Notes: a model not told the origin generated them from the sequence alone. Positions 18,762 to 28,069 are shown, numbered from the stretch's first letter. The stretch: 64,000 nt of DNA from Rhodopseudomonas sp. (GCF_013377015.1 NZ_JACABA010000002.1:372001-436000), one strand, 5' to 3'. Made by a program: numbers and translations.

Positions 18762-20363
18762 ATGCTGTATTTCACGCGGTGGAAGGCGCTGGCGATCATT
18801 CTGACCGCGCTGGCGGTGTGCCTTTGCGCCGTTCCGAATTTCTTCCCTGAGCACACCGTCAAGACCTGGCCGAAATGGGCGCAGCGTCACCTGGTGCTCG
18901 GGCTCGATCTGCAGGGCGGTTCGCACATCCTGCTCGAGGTCGATTCCAATTCGGTGAAAAAGGACAAGCTCGATCAGGTCCGCGACGACGTCCGCCGCAT
19001 CTTGCGCGAAGCCAAGATCGTCTACACCGGCCTTGCCGCCCGCGCCGACTATGCCGAGGTTCGCATCAGCAAGGATGCCGAAATCCCGACCGCGCTGACC
19101 AAGCTGCGCGAGCTGTCGCAGCCGCTGGGTGGACTGCTCGGCGCCAACGGCCAGCGCAGCCTTGAGGTGTCCGACGCCGGCGGCGGTCTGATCCGGCTCA
19201 CGGTGCCGCCGGCGGCGATCGCCGACCGGGTGCGCCAGTCGGTCGAACAATCGATCCAGATCGTCGAGCGCCGCGTCAACGAACTCGGCACCGTCGAACC
19301 CTTGATCCAGCGCCAGGGCACGGACCGCATTCTTGTCCAGGTTCCGGGCCTGCAGGACCCGACCCGGTTGAAAGAACTACTCGGCAAGACCGCGAAGCTC
19401 GATTTCCGGATGGTCGATTCGACCGTGCCGCCGGAGCAGGCGATGCGGGGCGGGGTGTCGGCCGATTCCGAAGTGCTGATGAGTTCGCAAAGCCCCAAGA
19501 CCCCCTATGTGATCAAGAAGTCGGTGCTGGTTTCCGGCGCCGATCTGACCGACGCCCAGCCGGGCTTCGACCAGCGCTCCGGCGAACCGATCGTCAGCTT
19601 CCGCTTCAACACCTCGGGCGCGCGTAAATTCGCCCGCGCGACGACCGACAATGTCGGCCAGCCGTTCGCGATCGTGCTCGACAACGAGGTGATCTCGGCG
19701 CCGGTGATCCGCGAGCCGATCATCGGCGGCTCCGGCCAGATTTCCGGCAGCTTCACCGTGCAGGGCGCCAACGACCTGTCGATCCTGCTGCGCGCCGGCG
19801 CGCTGCCGGCGCCGCTCACCATCATCGAGGAACGCACCGTCGGCCCCGGGCTCGGGCAGGACTCGATCGAAAAGGGCGAGCTCGCCGCCTATGTCGGCTC
19901 GATCCTCGTCATCGTCTTCATGCTGCTGACCTACCGGCTGTTCGGCGTGTTCGCCAACATCGCGGTGGCGATCAACGTGGCGATGATCTTCGGCGTGCTG
20001 TCGCTGCTGAACGCGACGCTGACGCTGCCCGGCATCGCCGGCATCGTGCTCACCGTCGGCATCGCGGTGGACTCCAACGTGCTGATCTACGAGCGCATCC
20101 GCGAGGAAATCCGCGGCGGCCGCAACGCGATCTCGGCGATCGACGCCGGCTTCAAGCGCGCGCTGTCGACCATCCTGGATTCCAACATCACCACCTTCAT
20201 TGCCGCGGCGGTGCTATTCTATATCGGCACTGGCCCGGTGCGCGGCTTCGCCGTGACGCTCGGCATCGGCATCATCACCACGGTCTTCACCGCCTTCACC
20301 CTGACCCGGCTGATCGTCGCCGCCTGGGTACGTTGGAAGCGGCCGCACAGCGTGCCGATCTAA
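18762..20363 (+). CDS. secD: Protein translocase subunit SecD
   Basis: Proton-motive-force-dependent accessory subunit that pulls exported proteins out of the SecYEG channel on the periplasmic side. 533 residues with an N-terminal transmembrane helix, the large periplasmic P1 domain beginning with LGLDLQGGSHILLEVD, and five C-terminal transmembrane helices including GIVLTVGIAVDSNVLIYERIREE, the RND-superfamily relay segment with its functional Asp. Followed after 25 bp by secF. Confidence 0.97.
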   Translation: MLYFTRWKALAIILTALAVCLCAVPNFFPEHTVKTWPKWAQRHLVLGLDLQGGSHILLEVDSNSVKKDKLDQVRDDVRRILREAKIVYTGLAARADYAEVRISKDAEIPTALTKLRELSQPLGGLLGANGQRSLEVSDAGGGLIRLTVPPAAIADRVRQSVEQSIQIVERRVNELGTVEPLIQRQGTDRILVQVPGLQDPTRLKELLGKTAKLDFRMVDSTVPPEQAMRGGVSADSEVLMSSQSPKTPYVIKKSVLVSGADLTDAQPGFDQRSGEPIVSFRFNTSGARKFARATTDNVGQPFAIVLDNEVISAPVIREPIIGGSGQISGSFTVQGANDLSILLRAGALPAPLTIIEERTVGPGLGQDSIEKGELAAYVGSILVIVFMLLTYRLFGVFANIAVAINVAMIFGVLSLLNATLTLPGIAGIVLTVGIAVDSNVLIYERIREEIRGGRNAISAIDAGFKRALSTILDSNITTFIAAAVLFYIGTGPVRGFAVTLGIGIITTVFTAFTLTRLIVAAWVRWKRPHSVPI

Positions 20364-20388
20364 TGACCCGAATCCGAAAGAGCCGGCT

Positions 20389-21468
20389 GTGACACACTGG
20401 ATATTGATTGGGCTGGGCGTGGTGATCGTGGCGCTGACGGTGGTCAGCATCATGGGCTGGCTGCCGTCGCTGCGCATCGTGCCCGACGACACCCATTTCG
20501 ACTTCACCCGGTTTCGCCGCATCAGCTTCCCGATCTCGGCGCTGCTGTCGATCCTGGCGATCACGCTGTTCTTCACCCACGGGCTGAATTTCGGCATCGA
20601 CTTCAAAGGCGGCACGCTGCTCGAGGTGAAGGTCAAGACCGGCGTTGCCGACATTCCAGGGATGCGCGCGACGCTCAGCGGCCTCGGCCTCGGCGATGTG
20701 CAGCTGCAGCAGTTCGGCGGCCCCGCCGAGGTGCTGATCCGGGTCTCGGAACAGCCCGGCGGCGACGCCGCCCAGCAGGCCGCAGTGCAGAAGGTGCGCG
20801 GCGCGCTCGGCGACAATGTCGATTACCGCCGCGTCGAAGTGGTCGGCCCGCGGGTCTCCAGCGAATTGCTGGCCTACGGCATGCTCGGCCTGATGCTGGC
20901 GATCCTCGGGATTCTGGTCTACCTCTGGTTCCGGTTCGAGTGGCAGTTCGCGCTCGGCGCGATGATCGCCAACGTCCACGACATCGTGCTGACGATCGGC
21001 TTCATGTCGATCACCCAGGTCGATTTCGACCTCACCAGCATCGCGGCGTTGCTGACCATTCTGGGCTATTCGCTGAACGATACGGTGGTGATCTACGACC
21101 GGATCCGCGAAATGCTGAGGCGCTACAAGAAAATGCCGATGCCGCAACTGCTCAACGAATCGATCAATTCGACGCTGTCGCGTTCGATCATCACTCACGT
21201 CACGGTGACGCTGGCGCTGCTGGCGCTCTTGCTGTTCGGCGGCAACGCGATCCACTCCTTCACGGCGGTGATGATGTTCGGCGTGGTGCTGGTCGGCACC
21301 TATACCTCGATCTTCATCGCGGCGCCGATCCTGATCTATCTTGGCGTCGGCACTCACCGCCAGGACGGCCCGGACGACAAGCCGGCCAAGATCGAGAAGG
21401 CCGAAGCGGCCGAGACGGCTTTGCAGCCAGCGAAGCCCGAAAAGGTCGCCAAGCCCCGGAAGCGCTGA
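20389..21468 (+). CDS. secF: Protein translocase subunit SecF
   Basis: Partner of SecD. 359 residues starting at GTG. It has the SecF signature NFGIDFKGGTLLEVK in the first periplasmic domain and TILGYSLNDTVVIYDRIRE in the membrane domain, the SecF counterpart of the SecD relay helix. A Lys/Glu/Ala-rich tail ends the protein. The stop is only a few bases from the next start, so the downstream gene is probably cotranscribed. Confidence 0.97.
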   Translation: MTHWILIGLGVVIVALTVVSIMGWLPSLRIVPDDTHFDFTRFRRISFPISALLSILAITLFFTHGLNFGIDFKGGTLLEVKVKTGVADIPGMRATLSGLGLGDVQLQQFGGPAEVLIRVSEQPGGDAAQQAAVQKVRGALGDNVDYRRVEVVGPRVSSELLAYGMLGLMLAILGILVYLWFRFEWQFALGAMIANVHDIVLTIGFMSITQVDFDLTSIAALLTILGYSLNDTVVIYDRIREMLRRYKKMPMPQLLNESINSTLSRSIITHVTVTLALLALLLFGGNAIHSFTAVMMFGVVLVGTYTSIFIAAPILIYLGVGTHRQDGPDDKPAKIEKAEAAETALQPAKPEKVAKPRKR

Positions 21469-21471
21469 GCC

Positions 21472-21855
21472 TTGGCGGACCACCCTGACACTCCGTATCT
21501 TCCGCGATCGGCATCGGTCGAGGCCTACGGCAAGGGCGGGTTCTATTTCGACGAGATGTCGCATCAGGGCTCGCTGCTGTTTCTGCCCGACGCGGTGTGG
21601 GGCTGGGCGGTGACCGCGCCGGAGCAGATCGACCGGGCTTCGCTGACGCGGGTGTTCGAGGCGGCGGCAAAGATCGACACCCTGATCATCGGCACCGGAA
21701 CTGGCGTGTGGCGGCCGCAGGCACCGTTGCGCGAGGCGCTGCGTGCGGTCGGCGTGGTGTTGGACCCGATGCAGACCGGACCCGCGATCCGCACCTACAA
21801 CATCATGATCGGCGAACGGAGGCGGGTCGCTGCGGCGCTGATCGCGGTGCCATGA
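21472..21855 (+). CDS. Mth938-like (DUF498) protein, NDUFAF3 relative
   Basis: 127 residues starting at TTG 21472, with GGAAG upstream. It carries the Mth938 fold signature: YGKGGFYFDEMSHQGSLLFLP, an IDTLIIGTGTGVWRP loop, and a C-terminal AIRTYNIMIGERRRVAAALIA. The human homologue NDUFAF3 is a mitochondrial complex I assembly factor; the bacterial role is unknown. It lies 3 bp after secF and overlaps the next gene as ATGA, so export machinery and both accessory factors form one operon. Confidence 0.88.
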   Translation: MADHPDTPYLPRSASVEAYGKGGFYFDEMSHQGSLLFLPDAVWGWAVTAPEQIDRASLTRVFEAAAKIDTLIIGTGTGVWRPQAPLREALRAVGVVLDPMQTGPAIRTYNIMIGERRRVAAALIAVP

Positions 21856-22718
21856 GTAGCGACATCAGATCGACGCCGTCGGCGGCGGCGTTCTGCGCCG
21901 AGCTGGTGCGCAGTCACGATTTCGAGCGCTACGCCACGACGCTATTCGTCGATCCCGTGAGCCGCCGCGCGCTGCTGGCGCTCTACGCCTTCAATGTCGA
22001 GATCGTCCGGGTGCGCGAGCAGGTGAGCCAGCCGCTGCCGGGCGAAATCCGATTGCAATGGTGGAGCGACATGCTGGCCGGCACTTCGCATGGCGGCGTC
22101 GAGGGCAATCCGGTCGCCGCCGAATTGCAGCTCGCGATCAAGGCGCATGCGCTGCCGCTCGCGCCGCTGTCGCGGCTGATCGAGGAGCATCATTTCGACC
22201 TCTACAACGATCCGATGCCGACGCTGCCGGCGCTGGAGGCCTATCTCGACGACACCGGTTCGGCCTTGTTCGGGCTGGCGGCGCGGATTCTCGGTCACCG
22301 TTCGGACGCGATCGATCACGCGGCCCGCCACGCCGGCCTAGCTCAGGGCATCACGCGGGTGCTGGCGATGCTGCCGTTCGATTCATCGCGGCGGCAATTG
22401 TTCGTACCGCTGCAAGTGCTGGAGCGGCACGGCAGCGGCCTCGAACAAGCCTTCGCCGGCGTCGAGACCCCGACGCTGCGCGCCGCGCTGGATCAGCTGG
22501 TCGCTGAGGCGAAGGGGCACCTGGCCACGGCGCTGGCGCTGTTGCCCGATCTGCCTGCCGAAGCCCGCCCGGCATTCCTGCCGCTGGCGCTGACGCAGCG
22601 CGATCTGGCACGGCTGTCGCGGGCCGATACCAACCCGTTCGTCCCTGTCGCGCGCTCGCGGCTGGCGACACTATGGACACTGTGGCGGGCACAGCGGTCG
22701 AAACCGTTCCGGGGCTGA
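21852..22718 (+). CDS. Squalene/phytoene synthase-family protein, NDUFAF6-like
   Basis: 288 residues from ATG 21852, which overlaps the preceding stop. It begins with FCAELVRSHDFERYATTLFVDPVSRRALLALYAFNVEI and has QWWSDMLAG and DDTGSALFGLAARIL, the trans-isoprenyl-diphosphate synthase fold. The canonical DxxxD metal-binding motifs of true phytoene synthases are not clear (the first site reads NVEIVRVREQ), which fits the NDUFAF6-type branch linked to complex I assembly rather than carotenoid synthesis. No crt genes are nearby. Convergent with trmFO, 1 bp apart. Confidence 0.83.
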   Translation: MSSDIRSTPSAAAFCAELVRSHDFERYATTLFVDPVSRRALLALYAFNVEIVRVREQVSQPLPGEIRLQWWSDMLAGTSHGGVEGNPVAAELQLAIKAHALPLAPLSRLIEEHHFDLYNDPMPTLPALEAYLDDTGSALFGLAARILGHRSDAIDHAARHAGLAQGITRVLAMLPFDSSRRQLFVPLQVLERHGSGLEQAFAGVETPTLRAALDQLVAEAKGHLATALALLPDLPAEARPAFLPLALTQRDLARLSRADTNPFVPVARSRLATLWTLWRAQRSKPFRG

Positions 22719-22719
22719 G

Positions 22720-24153
22720 TTACGCCGCCTTCGCCACCCGCAGCTGTTCCGCAATCCAGGTATCGAGATCGACCAGCGCGCGGGCGCTGAGCGCCTGCTT
22801 CTTCGCCACCGTCTTGTCGGTGCCGCGCAGCCGCTTGCCGTCCGGACCCTTGGTCGGCGGTTGGGCGAGCGGCGGAAACAGCCCGAAATTGACGTTCATC
22901 GGTTGAAACGAGCGCGGCCCGGCATCGATGGTCTCGAGGTGGCCGCCGGTGATGTGGCCGAGCAGGGCGCCGAGCGCGGTGGTCGAGGGCGGCTGGGCCA
23001 GCGCAGCGCCGCGGGCATCGGCGGCGGCATAGAGCCCGGCGATCAGCCCGATCGAGGCGGATTCGACATAGCCCTCGCAGCCGGTCATTTGGCCGGCGAA
23101 GCGCAGCCGCGGCTGCCCGCGCAGGCGGAGCTGCGTGTCGAGCAGCTTTGGCGAGTTCAGAAACGTGTTGCGATGCAGTCCGCCAAGCCTTGCGAATTCG
23201 GCATTTTCCAGCCCTGGAATGCTGCGGAAAATCCGCATCTGCGCGCCATGCTTCAGCTTGGTCTGGAAGCCGACCATGTTGTAGAGCGTGCCGAGCTTAT
23301 TATCCTGGCGTAGCTGGACGATGGCGTAGGCCTTCACCTGCGGATCGTTCGGATTGGTCAGCCCGACCGGCTTCATCGGGCCGAACCGCAGCGTCTCGCG
23401 GCCGCGCTCGGCCATCACCTCGATCGGCAGGCAGCCGTCGAAATACGGCGTGTTGGTTTCCCACTCCTTGAAGTCGACCTTATCGCCTTCGAGCAGCGCA
23501 TCGACGAAGTCGTGATACTGCGCCTCGGTCATCGGGCAATTGATGTAGTCGGCACCGGTGCCGCCGGGGCCGACCTTGTCGTAGCGCGACTGAAACCACG
23601 CCACCGACATGTCGATCGAGTCCTTGTGCACGATCGGCGCGATCGCGTCGAAGAACGCCAGCGCGTCCTCGCCCGACAGCGCGCGGATCGCATCCGCCAG
23701 CGGCGCCGAGGTGAGCGGGCCGGTGGCGACGATGACATTGTGCCAGTCGGCCGGCGGCAGGCCGGTAATTTCACTGCGGCTGATCTCGATCAGGGGATGC
23801 TCGGTGAGCGCCTTGGTGACGGCGGCCGAGAAGCCGTTGCGATCCACCGCCAGCGCGCCGCCGGCCGGCACCTGGTTGGCGTCGGCCGCGCGCATCACCA
23901 GCGAACCGAGCCGACGCATTTCGGCATGCAGCAGGCCGACGGCGTTGTTGGCGGCGTCGTCGGACCGGAATGAATTGGAGCAGACCAGCTCGGCGAGGCC
24001 GTCGGTCTGATGCGCCTCGGTCATCCGTTGCGGCCGCATCTCGTGCAGCACAACGCGGACGCCGGCGCTGGCGACCTGCCAGGCGGCTTCAGAGCCGGCG
24101 AGGCCGGCGCCAATGATATGGACGGTTGGGTCGGTCGGGGATGGATTGGACAT
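22720..24153 (-). CDS. trmFO: Folate/FAD-dependent tRNA (uracil-54-C5)-methyltransferase
   Basis: Forms ribothymidine at position 54 of tRNA using methylenetetrahydrofolate and FAD. 477 residues with the FAD-binding GxGxxG as [16 protein letters not shown] at residues 11-26, then LHEMRP, the [26 protein letters not shown] catalytic block and [14 protein letters not shown] near residue 350. This enzyme replaces TrmA in Rhizobiales and Firmicutes. It is monocistronic, convergent with the NDUFAF6-like gene, and downstream of the DUF1127 gene. Confidence 0.96.
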   Translation of the reverse strand: MSNPSPTDPTVHIIGAGLAGSEAAWQVASAGVRVVLHEMRPQRMTEAHQTDGLAELVCSNSFRSDDAANNAVGLLHAEMRRLGSLVMRAADANQVPAGGALAVDRNGFSAAVTKALTEHPLIEISRSEITGLPPADWHNVIVATGPLTSAPLADAIRALSGEDALAFFDAIAPIVHKDSIDMSVAWFQSRYDKVGPGGTGADYINCPMTEAQYHDFVDALLEGDKVDFKEWETNTPYFDGCLPIEVMAERGRETLRFGPMKPVGLTNPNDPQVKAYAIVQLRQDNKLGTLYNMVGFQTKLKHGAQMRIFRSIPGLENAEFARLGGLHRNTFLNSPKLLDTQLRLRGQPRLRFAGQMTGCEGYVESASIGLIAGLYAAADARGAALAQPPSTTALGALLGHITGGHLETIDAGPRSFQPMNVNFGLFPPLAQPPTKGPDGKRLRGTDKTVAKKQALSARALVDLDTWIAEQLRVAKAA

Positions 24154-24242
24154 CCGCCACTGCTAGCGCGTTTCGGCGCGGCGCGAAATCCGTATCGCGT
24201 GCGGCGCACGCTTCAGGCCGGGTTCCGGAGCCCGGATACGAC

Positions 24243-24266
24243 AACGCCCGCTGCAAGGCGGGCGTT
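24243..24266. terminator. Hairpin downstream of the DUF1127 gene
   Basis: AACGCCCGC-TGCAAG-GCGGGCGTT forms a perfect nine-base-pair stem. It lies about 30 bp past the DUF1127 stop and before trmFO on the same strand, so it probably ends the small gene's transcript. Only a short T-containing stretch follows. Confidence 0.6.
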
Positions 24267-24295
24267 ATCCGTGAACAGGTCGGTACTGAATTGGA

Positions 24296-24448
24296 TCAGC
24301 CGTTGTAGTGACCGGACGCGACGCGCGGAATGTCCGAACGATCGAGCCCAATATCGGCCAGTTCGCGATCGCTGAGCTGGGACAGTTCAGCAACGTTACG
24401 CTGATAATCCCGAAACGCACGGAAGGCGCGGATGAGCGAAAGCAACAT
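24296..24448 (-). CDS. DUF1127-family small basic protein
   Basis: A 50-residue protein missed by simple ORF cut-offs. It begins MLLSLIRAFRAFRDYQ and continues with ELSQLSDRELADIGLDRSDI, the hallmark of DUF1127 (YjiS-like) proteins, then PRVASGHYNG and stop. AGGAGA precedes the ATG at an 8-base spacing. DUF1127 proteins are abundant in Rhizobiales; some bind RNA and affect phosphate and stress responses through sRNA turnover, but this one is uncharacterised. A hairpin follows the stop. Confidence 0.9.
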   Translation of the reverse strand: MLLSLIRAFRAFRDYQRNVAELSQLSDRELADIGLDRSDIPRVASGHYNG

Positions 24449-24944
24449 GGAAAGTCTCCTTATCTCAGATTCAGCACTTGCCCAGCACTGAATCGTTGAA
24501 ATGAATATAGATCACCCAATCGCGCCGCGGCACTACAAATGTTGCACTGCAGCTAGACTGCGCGTGCATGGCTTAGGCAAGGAATGCTTAACCGAATTGC
24601 TCGTGAGGTCGACGCGCAGAACGTCGCACCCAGCGCAAATAAGATGTGGTCGCAACTGCAAGAGGGCACCGGCAGGCGGCATGATTGCGCGCAAAATACG
24701 GGCATTCCGCCGCCGGAGATCGGTCGCTCGTGGCCTGCCTGGATGCGCCAAAGCCCCGCGGCTCACGTACAATTTTAGGATTTCGGCGCCTCGACAGCAT
24801 GCGCGATTCGCATGCACCACAAAGCTGAATTATTGTTCAGTCGTTCTTTGAGGTGAATCAAAACAGCTCTTTGGCGCAAGCCGAAAGCCATCGAATCCGA
24901 GCCGGAAATCGATGGCTTTCGCGTCAGTGCGAGCCGTGACGGAA
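24449..24944. other. Intergenic region, no supported gene
   Basis: About 500 bp between the DUF1127 start and the DUF2189 stop. Open frames here (for example 24501-24851 plus strand) have atypical residue content, no family resemblance and no convincing ribosome binding site. The right-hand part near the DUF1127 gene should hold its promoter: read on the minus strand, TATATT occurs about 60 bp upstream of the ATG. Nothing else could be identified. Confidence 0.5.
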
Positions 24945-25853
24945 CTATTTTTCGTCGTTCTTCCATTGGAACAGCGACGCCGGAAAATCGGCGGCAGAGC
25001 GTTTGATCTTGTTGGCGGGCGGAATCACCGGGGGATTCGGATTGGGCTCCACCACCTTGCGATAGAGATGCCAGGTCGCGTGGCCGAGCAGCGGGATCAC
25101 CACCGCGAGGCCGAGGAACGCCGGCAGCGAGCCGACCACCAGCAGCGCCGCGACGATCAGGCCCCAAGCCGCCATCTGTACCGGGTTGCGGGCCACGGCG
25201 CGGAGCGAGGTCGTCACCGCGTCGGCGACCCCGGCGTGGCGGTCCAGCATCATCGGGAACGACACCACGCTGAGGCAGAGCGCGGCGACCGCGAACAGGA
25301 AGCCAACCCCGCAGCCGACCAGGATCAGGTTCCAGCCCTCCGGCGTGGTCAGCACGCGCCGGACAAAATCCGGCACTGCGGCCGCCGGGGCGTTGCCGAA
25401 TGCCGAGACATAGACCGCCTGCGCCACCGCGATCCAGACCACGAAGATCGCCAGCAGGATGGCGCCGAGCCCGAGCATGGCGCCGAATGACGGCGAGCGC
25501 AGCACCTCAGTGGCGTGCCAGGCCGAAGCCGGTTCGCCGGTCTCGCGACGGCGGCTGAGTTCATAGAGGCCGAGCGCCGCGAATGGCCCGACCAGCGCGA
25601 AACCGGCCGCGAGCGGAAACAGCAGCGGCAACACCGAATAGCCGAGCGCGGCGCGCGCCAGCGCCAGGCCGAGAGCCGGATAGATGATGCACAGCATGAT
25701 GGCGTGGCTGGGCACCGCCTTGAAATCGTCCCAGCCGAGCCGCAGCGCGTCGTGCAGGTCCGAGAAGGTGATGCGGTGGATCACCGGCGCCGGCAGGGCA
25801 TCGGCGCTGGCTTGAAGCATCTGCTCGGTCTCCACCGAATATGGAGTCGCCAT
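24945..25853 (-). CDS. DUF2189 multi-spanning membrane protein
   Basis: 302 residues. The cytoplasmic N-terminus carries the family opening ITFSDLHDALRLGWDDFKAVPSHAIMLCIIYPALG, followed by about six hydrophobic helices with glycine- and alanine-rich faces, for example LPLLFPLAAGFALVGPFAALGLYELSRR. The C-terminus is soluble and ends in SLFQWKNDEK. Function unknown; these proteins are inner-membrane and common in Rhizobiales. A single-gene transcription unit. Confidence 0.82.
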   Translation of the reverse strand: MATPYSVETEQMLQASADALPAPVIHRITFSDLHDALRLGWDDFKAVPSHAIMLCIIYPALGLALARAALGYSVLPLLFPLAAGFALVGPFAALGLYELSRRRETGEPASAWHATEVLRSPSFGAMLGLGAILLAIFVVWIAVAQAVYVSAFGNAPAAAVPDFVRRVLTTPEGWNLILVGCGVGFLFAVAALCLSVVSFPMMLDRHAGVADAVTTSLRAVARNPVQMAAWGLIVAALLVVGSLPAFLGLAVVIPLLGHATWHLYRKVVEPNPNPPVIPPANKIKRSAADFPASLFQWKNDEK

Positions 25854-26292
25854 GGTCGTTCTCCCTTGTTGCAGACCATGGTCCTCCGCCGATATCGGCG
25901 AGGCTGGAGCTGCGCGGAAACGATCACGATCAAGCCAGACGCGAGAGCAAACAGAGTGAACTGGACTTGCCGCGACCTGTTAGCGTGAGCCTAACGCCGA
26001 TCCGGCGATCAGGTTGCTCACGGTTCGGTGAAGGTCGTATTTGTCACAGCGTGTACGGCTACTGAGCGAGCGCGAGCGGATGTGACCGTTGGTGGATCGC
26101 GCTGCAGCAAACTGCACGCGATCGGTGTGTCCATCGATCCGTCGCACCATTGCCATATTTGGCAAGCGCATCGCCAAGGGCTAAGCTCGCTTCACTTCCG
26201 AACCGGTCCCGCCGGTTCGACGCGGCGTTCACAGACCACATCAGCATGCGCTTCGTTAGCCTCACCCTGTCATTGCGACATTGGAGAATTGA
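25854..26292. other. Intergenic region between divergent DUF2189 and DUF3597 genes
   Basis: About 440 bp that should hold the promoters of both divergent genes. No coding frame with family support was seen, and no strong hairpin or repeat was recognised apart from short GC-rich inverted repeats such as GCCGATATCGGC near 25889. Confidence 0.45.
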
Positions 26293-26673
26293 ATGAGCAT
26301 TTTCGGAAAGATCATGAGCGCCATCTTCGGCACCAAGGCCGATGCAGCAACTCCCGGCACCGCTGGCGGCGCCGCGCCGTCCGCCGGTTCATCGACGGGC
26401 GGAGCGTCCGCGCCGACCGTCGACGTCGCGCCGATCCTCGACAAGGCCGTCGCCAGCAAGGGCGAGAAGCTGGAATGGCGCACCTCGATCGTCGACCTGA
26501 TGAAGGCGCTCGATATCGATTCCAGCCTGTCGGCACGCAAGGAACTCGCCAAGGAGCTCGGCTACACTGGCGACACCGGCGATTCCGCCAGCATGAACAT
26601 CTGGCTGCACAAGCAGGTGATGACCAAACTCGCCGCCAATGGCGGCAAGCTGCCGCCGGAGATCAAGCACTGA
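26293..26673 (+). CDS. DUF3597 protein
   Basis: 126 residues. The N-terminus MSIFGKIMSAIFGTKADA is the family hallmark, followed by an Ala/Gly/Ser/Pro linker (about residues 17-48) and a compact helical domain: VDVAPILDKAVASKGEKLEWRTSIVDLMKALDIDSSLSARKELAKELGYTG, ending near the C-terminus. The GxYxG-like GYTGDTGDSASMN segment resembles LysM-independent DUF3597 domains of known fold but unknown function. GGAG precedes the ATG. A strong terminator follows. Confidence 0.85.
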   Translation: MSIFGKIMSAIFGTKADAATPGTAGGAAPSAGSSTGGASAPTVDVAPILDKAVASKGEKLEWRTSIVDLMKALDIDSSLSARKELAKELGYTGDTGDSASMNIWLHKQVMTKLAANGGKLPPEIKH

Positions 26674-26699
26674 CCTAACCGGGGTTCCGACACACGAGG

Positions 26700-26722
26700 G
26701 CCCGCCGTTTTGGCGGGTCTTT
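26700..26722 (+). terminator. Rho-independent terminator after the DUF3597 gene
   Basis: A CCCGCC-GTTTT-GGCGGG stem-loop is followed by TCTTTT, a standard intrinsic terminator, about 27 bp after the DUF3597 stop. Confidence 0.8.
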
Positions 26723-26864
26723 TCGTGTTGCAACGCATCGCGCCGACCGGCGGTCGTCGCATAATTCCAAACGGAATATCTGGTGGCGGCGCTTGTTTGA
26801 TGCTGTGCTCGCGGCCGAGCAAGAGACAAGAAACCACGCAAGAAACGACCCGAGGAGAACGCCG

Positions 26865-27656
26865 ATGACGACTATCGACCGCAGAACCCTATTGGCCACC
26901 GGCGCGCTGGCGCTGGCCGGCGCCGCGACGCAGAGCCCGCCCGCCGCAGCGCAGGCCGGACCGAAGACGATCTTCCCGCTCGGCCAGACCACGATTCCGA
27001 TCGTCGGCGAGACTGACGTATTTCCGGTCCGCCGGATCTATTGCATCGGCCGCAACTACGCGGCGCATGCACGCGAGATGGGCTCCGACCCGACGCGGGA
27101 GCCGCCGTTCTTCTTCCAGAAGCCGACCGACGCGATCCAGAACGTTGCGATCGGCGCGGTCGCCGATCATCCCTATCCGTCGCTGACCAAGAACTATCAC
27201 TACGAAGTCGAGCTGGTCGCAGCGCTGAAATCCGGCGGCACGAATATTGCGATCGAGCAGGCGCTCGATCACGTCTACGGCTATGCGCTCGGACTCGACA
27301 TGACCCGGCGCGACCTGCAGCGCGCGATGGGCGACGAGAAGAAGCCGTGGGAAATCGGCAAGAGTTTCGATCACGCCGCGGTGCTGGGGCCGATCCATCC
27401 GGTCGCCAAGACCGGGCATCTCACCAAGGGCGCGATCTCGCTGGCGGTGAACGGCACCGTCAAACAGAACTCCGACCTGCGGAACATGATGTGGAGCGTC
27501 GCCGAGCAGATTGCGAAACTCTCGGAGGCGTTCGAATTGAAGGCCGGCGACATCATCTATTCCGGCACGCCGGAAAACGTCGGCCCAGTGGTGAAGGGCG
27601 ACGTGTTGTTGTGCAAGCTGGAGGGCCTGCCGGACATGTCGATCCGGATCGTCTGA
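26865..27656 (+). CDS. Fumarylacetoacetate hydrolase-family protein with Tat-type leader
   Basis: 263 residues from ATG 26865, which has GAGGAGAA upstream; an in-frame ATG at 26793 is less likely. The N-terminus MTTIDRRTLLATGALALAGA has a twin-arginine, a hydrophobic stretch and an AxA-type end (PPAAAQA), so it looks like a Tat signal. The rest is a FAH fold: RRIYCIGRNYAAHAREMG, FFFQKPTDAIQ, HYEVELVAAL (the E-x-E metal ligands) and YGYALGLDMTRRDLQ. FAH proteins are normally cytoplasmic hydrolases, decarboxylases or isomerases of diketo acids, so export is unusual. Convergent with the thioesterase gene. Confidence 0.87.
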   Translation: MTTIDRRTLLATGALALAGAATQSPPAAAQAGPKTIFPLGQTTIPIVGETDVFPVRRIYCIGRNYAAHAREMGSDPTREPPFFFQKPTDAIQNVAIGAVADHPYPSLTKNYHYEVELVAALKSGGTNIAIEQALDHVYGYALGLDMTRRDLQRAMGDEKKPWEIGKSFDHAAVLGPIHPVAKTGHLTKGAISLAVNGTVKQNSDLRNMMWSVAEQIAKLSEAFELKAGDIIYSGTPENVGPVVKGDVLLCKLEGLPDMSIRIV

Positions 27657-27664
27657 GCCGGCGC

Positions 27665-28069
27665 TCAGGCCTCGAAGATCCGAAACACCGACCCGGTGGT
27701 GACCAACAGCTTGTCGCCGGCGAAGGCTTCTGCATCGACGAAGGCGAGGCTGCGGGTCAGTTTCTTGATGATGACGCGGCCGTCGATCCAGCCGCCGGGC
27801 GGCACCGTGGAAATGAATCGGGTATCCAGCGAAACAGTGGCGCATTTGCGCTGCGTGGCGATCACCACCGCAAAGCCGAGGACGGTGTCGAGAAACGCCA
27901 GCACCGCGCCGCCATGCAGAACGCCATTGGGATTGCCGTGCCGGACATCGCTCTGGAAGCCGAAATCATACTGGCCGGCGGCGTCCTTGCGCCAGAAGTA
28001 CGGGCCGTTGTGATGGATGAAGCCGCTGCCGATTTCGAACGGCTGAAATCCCTCCGGTACGTCGGTCAT
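27665..28069 (-). CDS. PaaI-type hotdog thioesterase
   Basis: 134 residues from ATG 28069 (MTDVPEGFQPFEIGSG); longer frames upstream are not family-like. The hotdog signature RHGNPNGVLHGGAVLAFLDTVLGFA is present, followed by CATVSLDTRFISTVPPGGW. Members hydrolyse acyl-CoA thioesters, often aromatic or medium-chain. The FAH-family gene next to it is convergent. No specific substrate can be assigned. Confidence 0.86.
   Translation of the reverse strand: MTDVPEGFQPFEIGSGFIHHNGPYFWRKDAAGQYDFGFQSDVRHGNPNGVLHGGAVLAFLDTVLGFAVVIATQRKCATVSLDTRFISTVPPGGWIDGRVIIKKLTRSLAFVDAEAFAGDKLLVTTGSVFRIFEA

Noticed and set aside
21852-22718. Reading the squalene/phytoene synthase-family gene as carotenoid biosynthesis
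   Set aside because: The DxxxD metal motifs are not clear, no other crt gene is near, and the overlap with the NDUFAF3-like gene fits the complex I assembly branch better.
24501-24851. 116-codon plus-strand frame in the DUF1127/DUF2189 gap
   Set aside because: No ribosome binding site, no family resemblance and a residue composition unlike neighbouring proteins.
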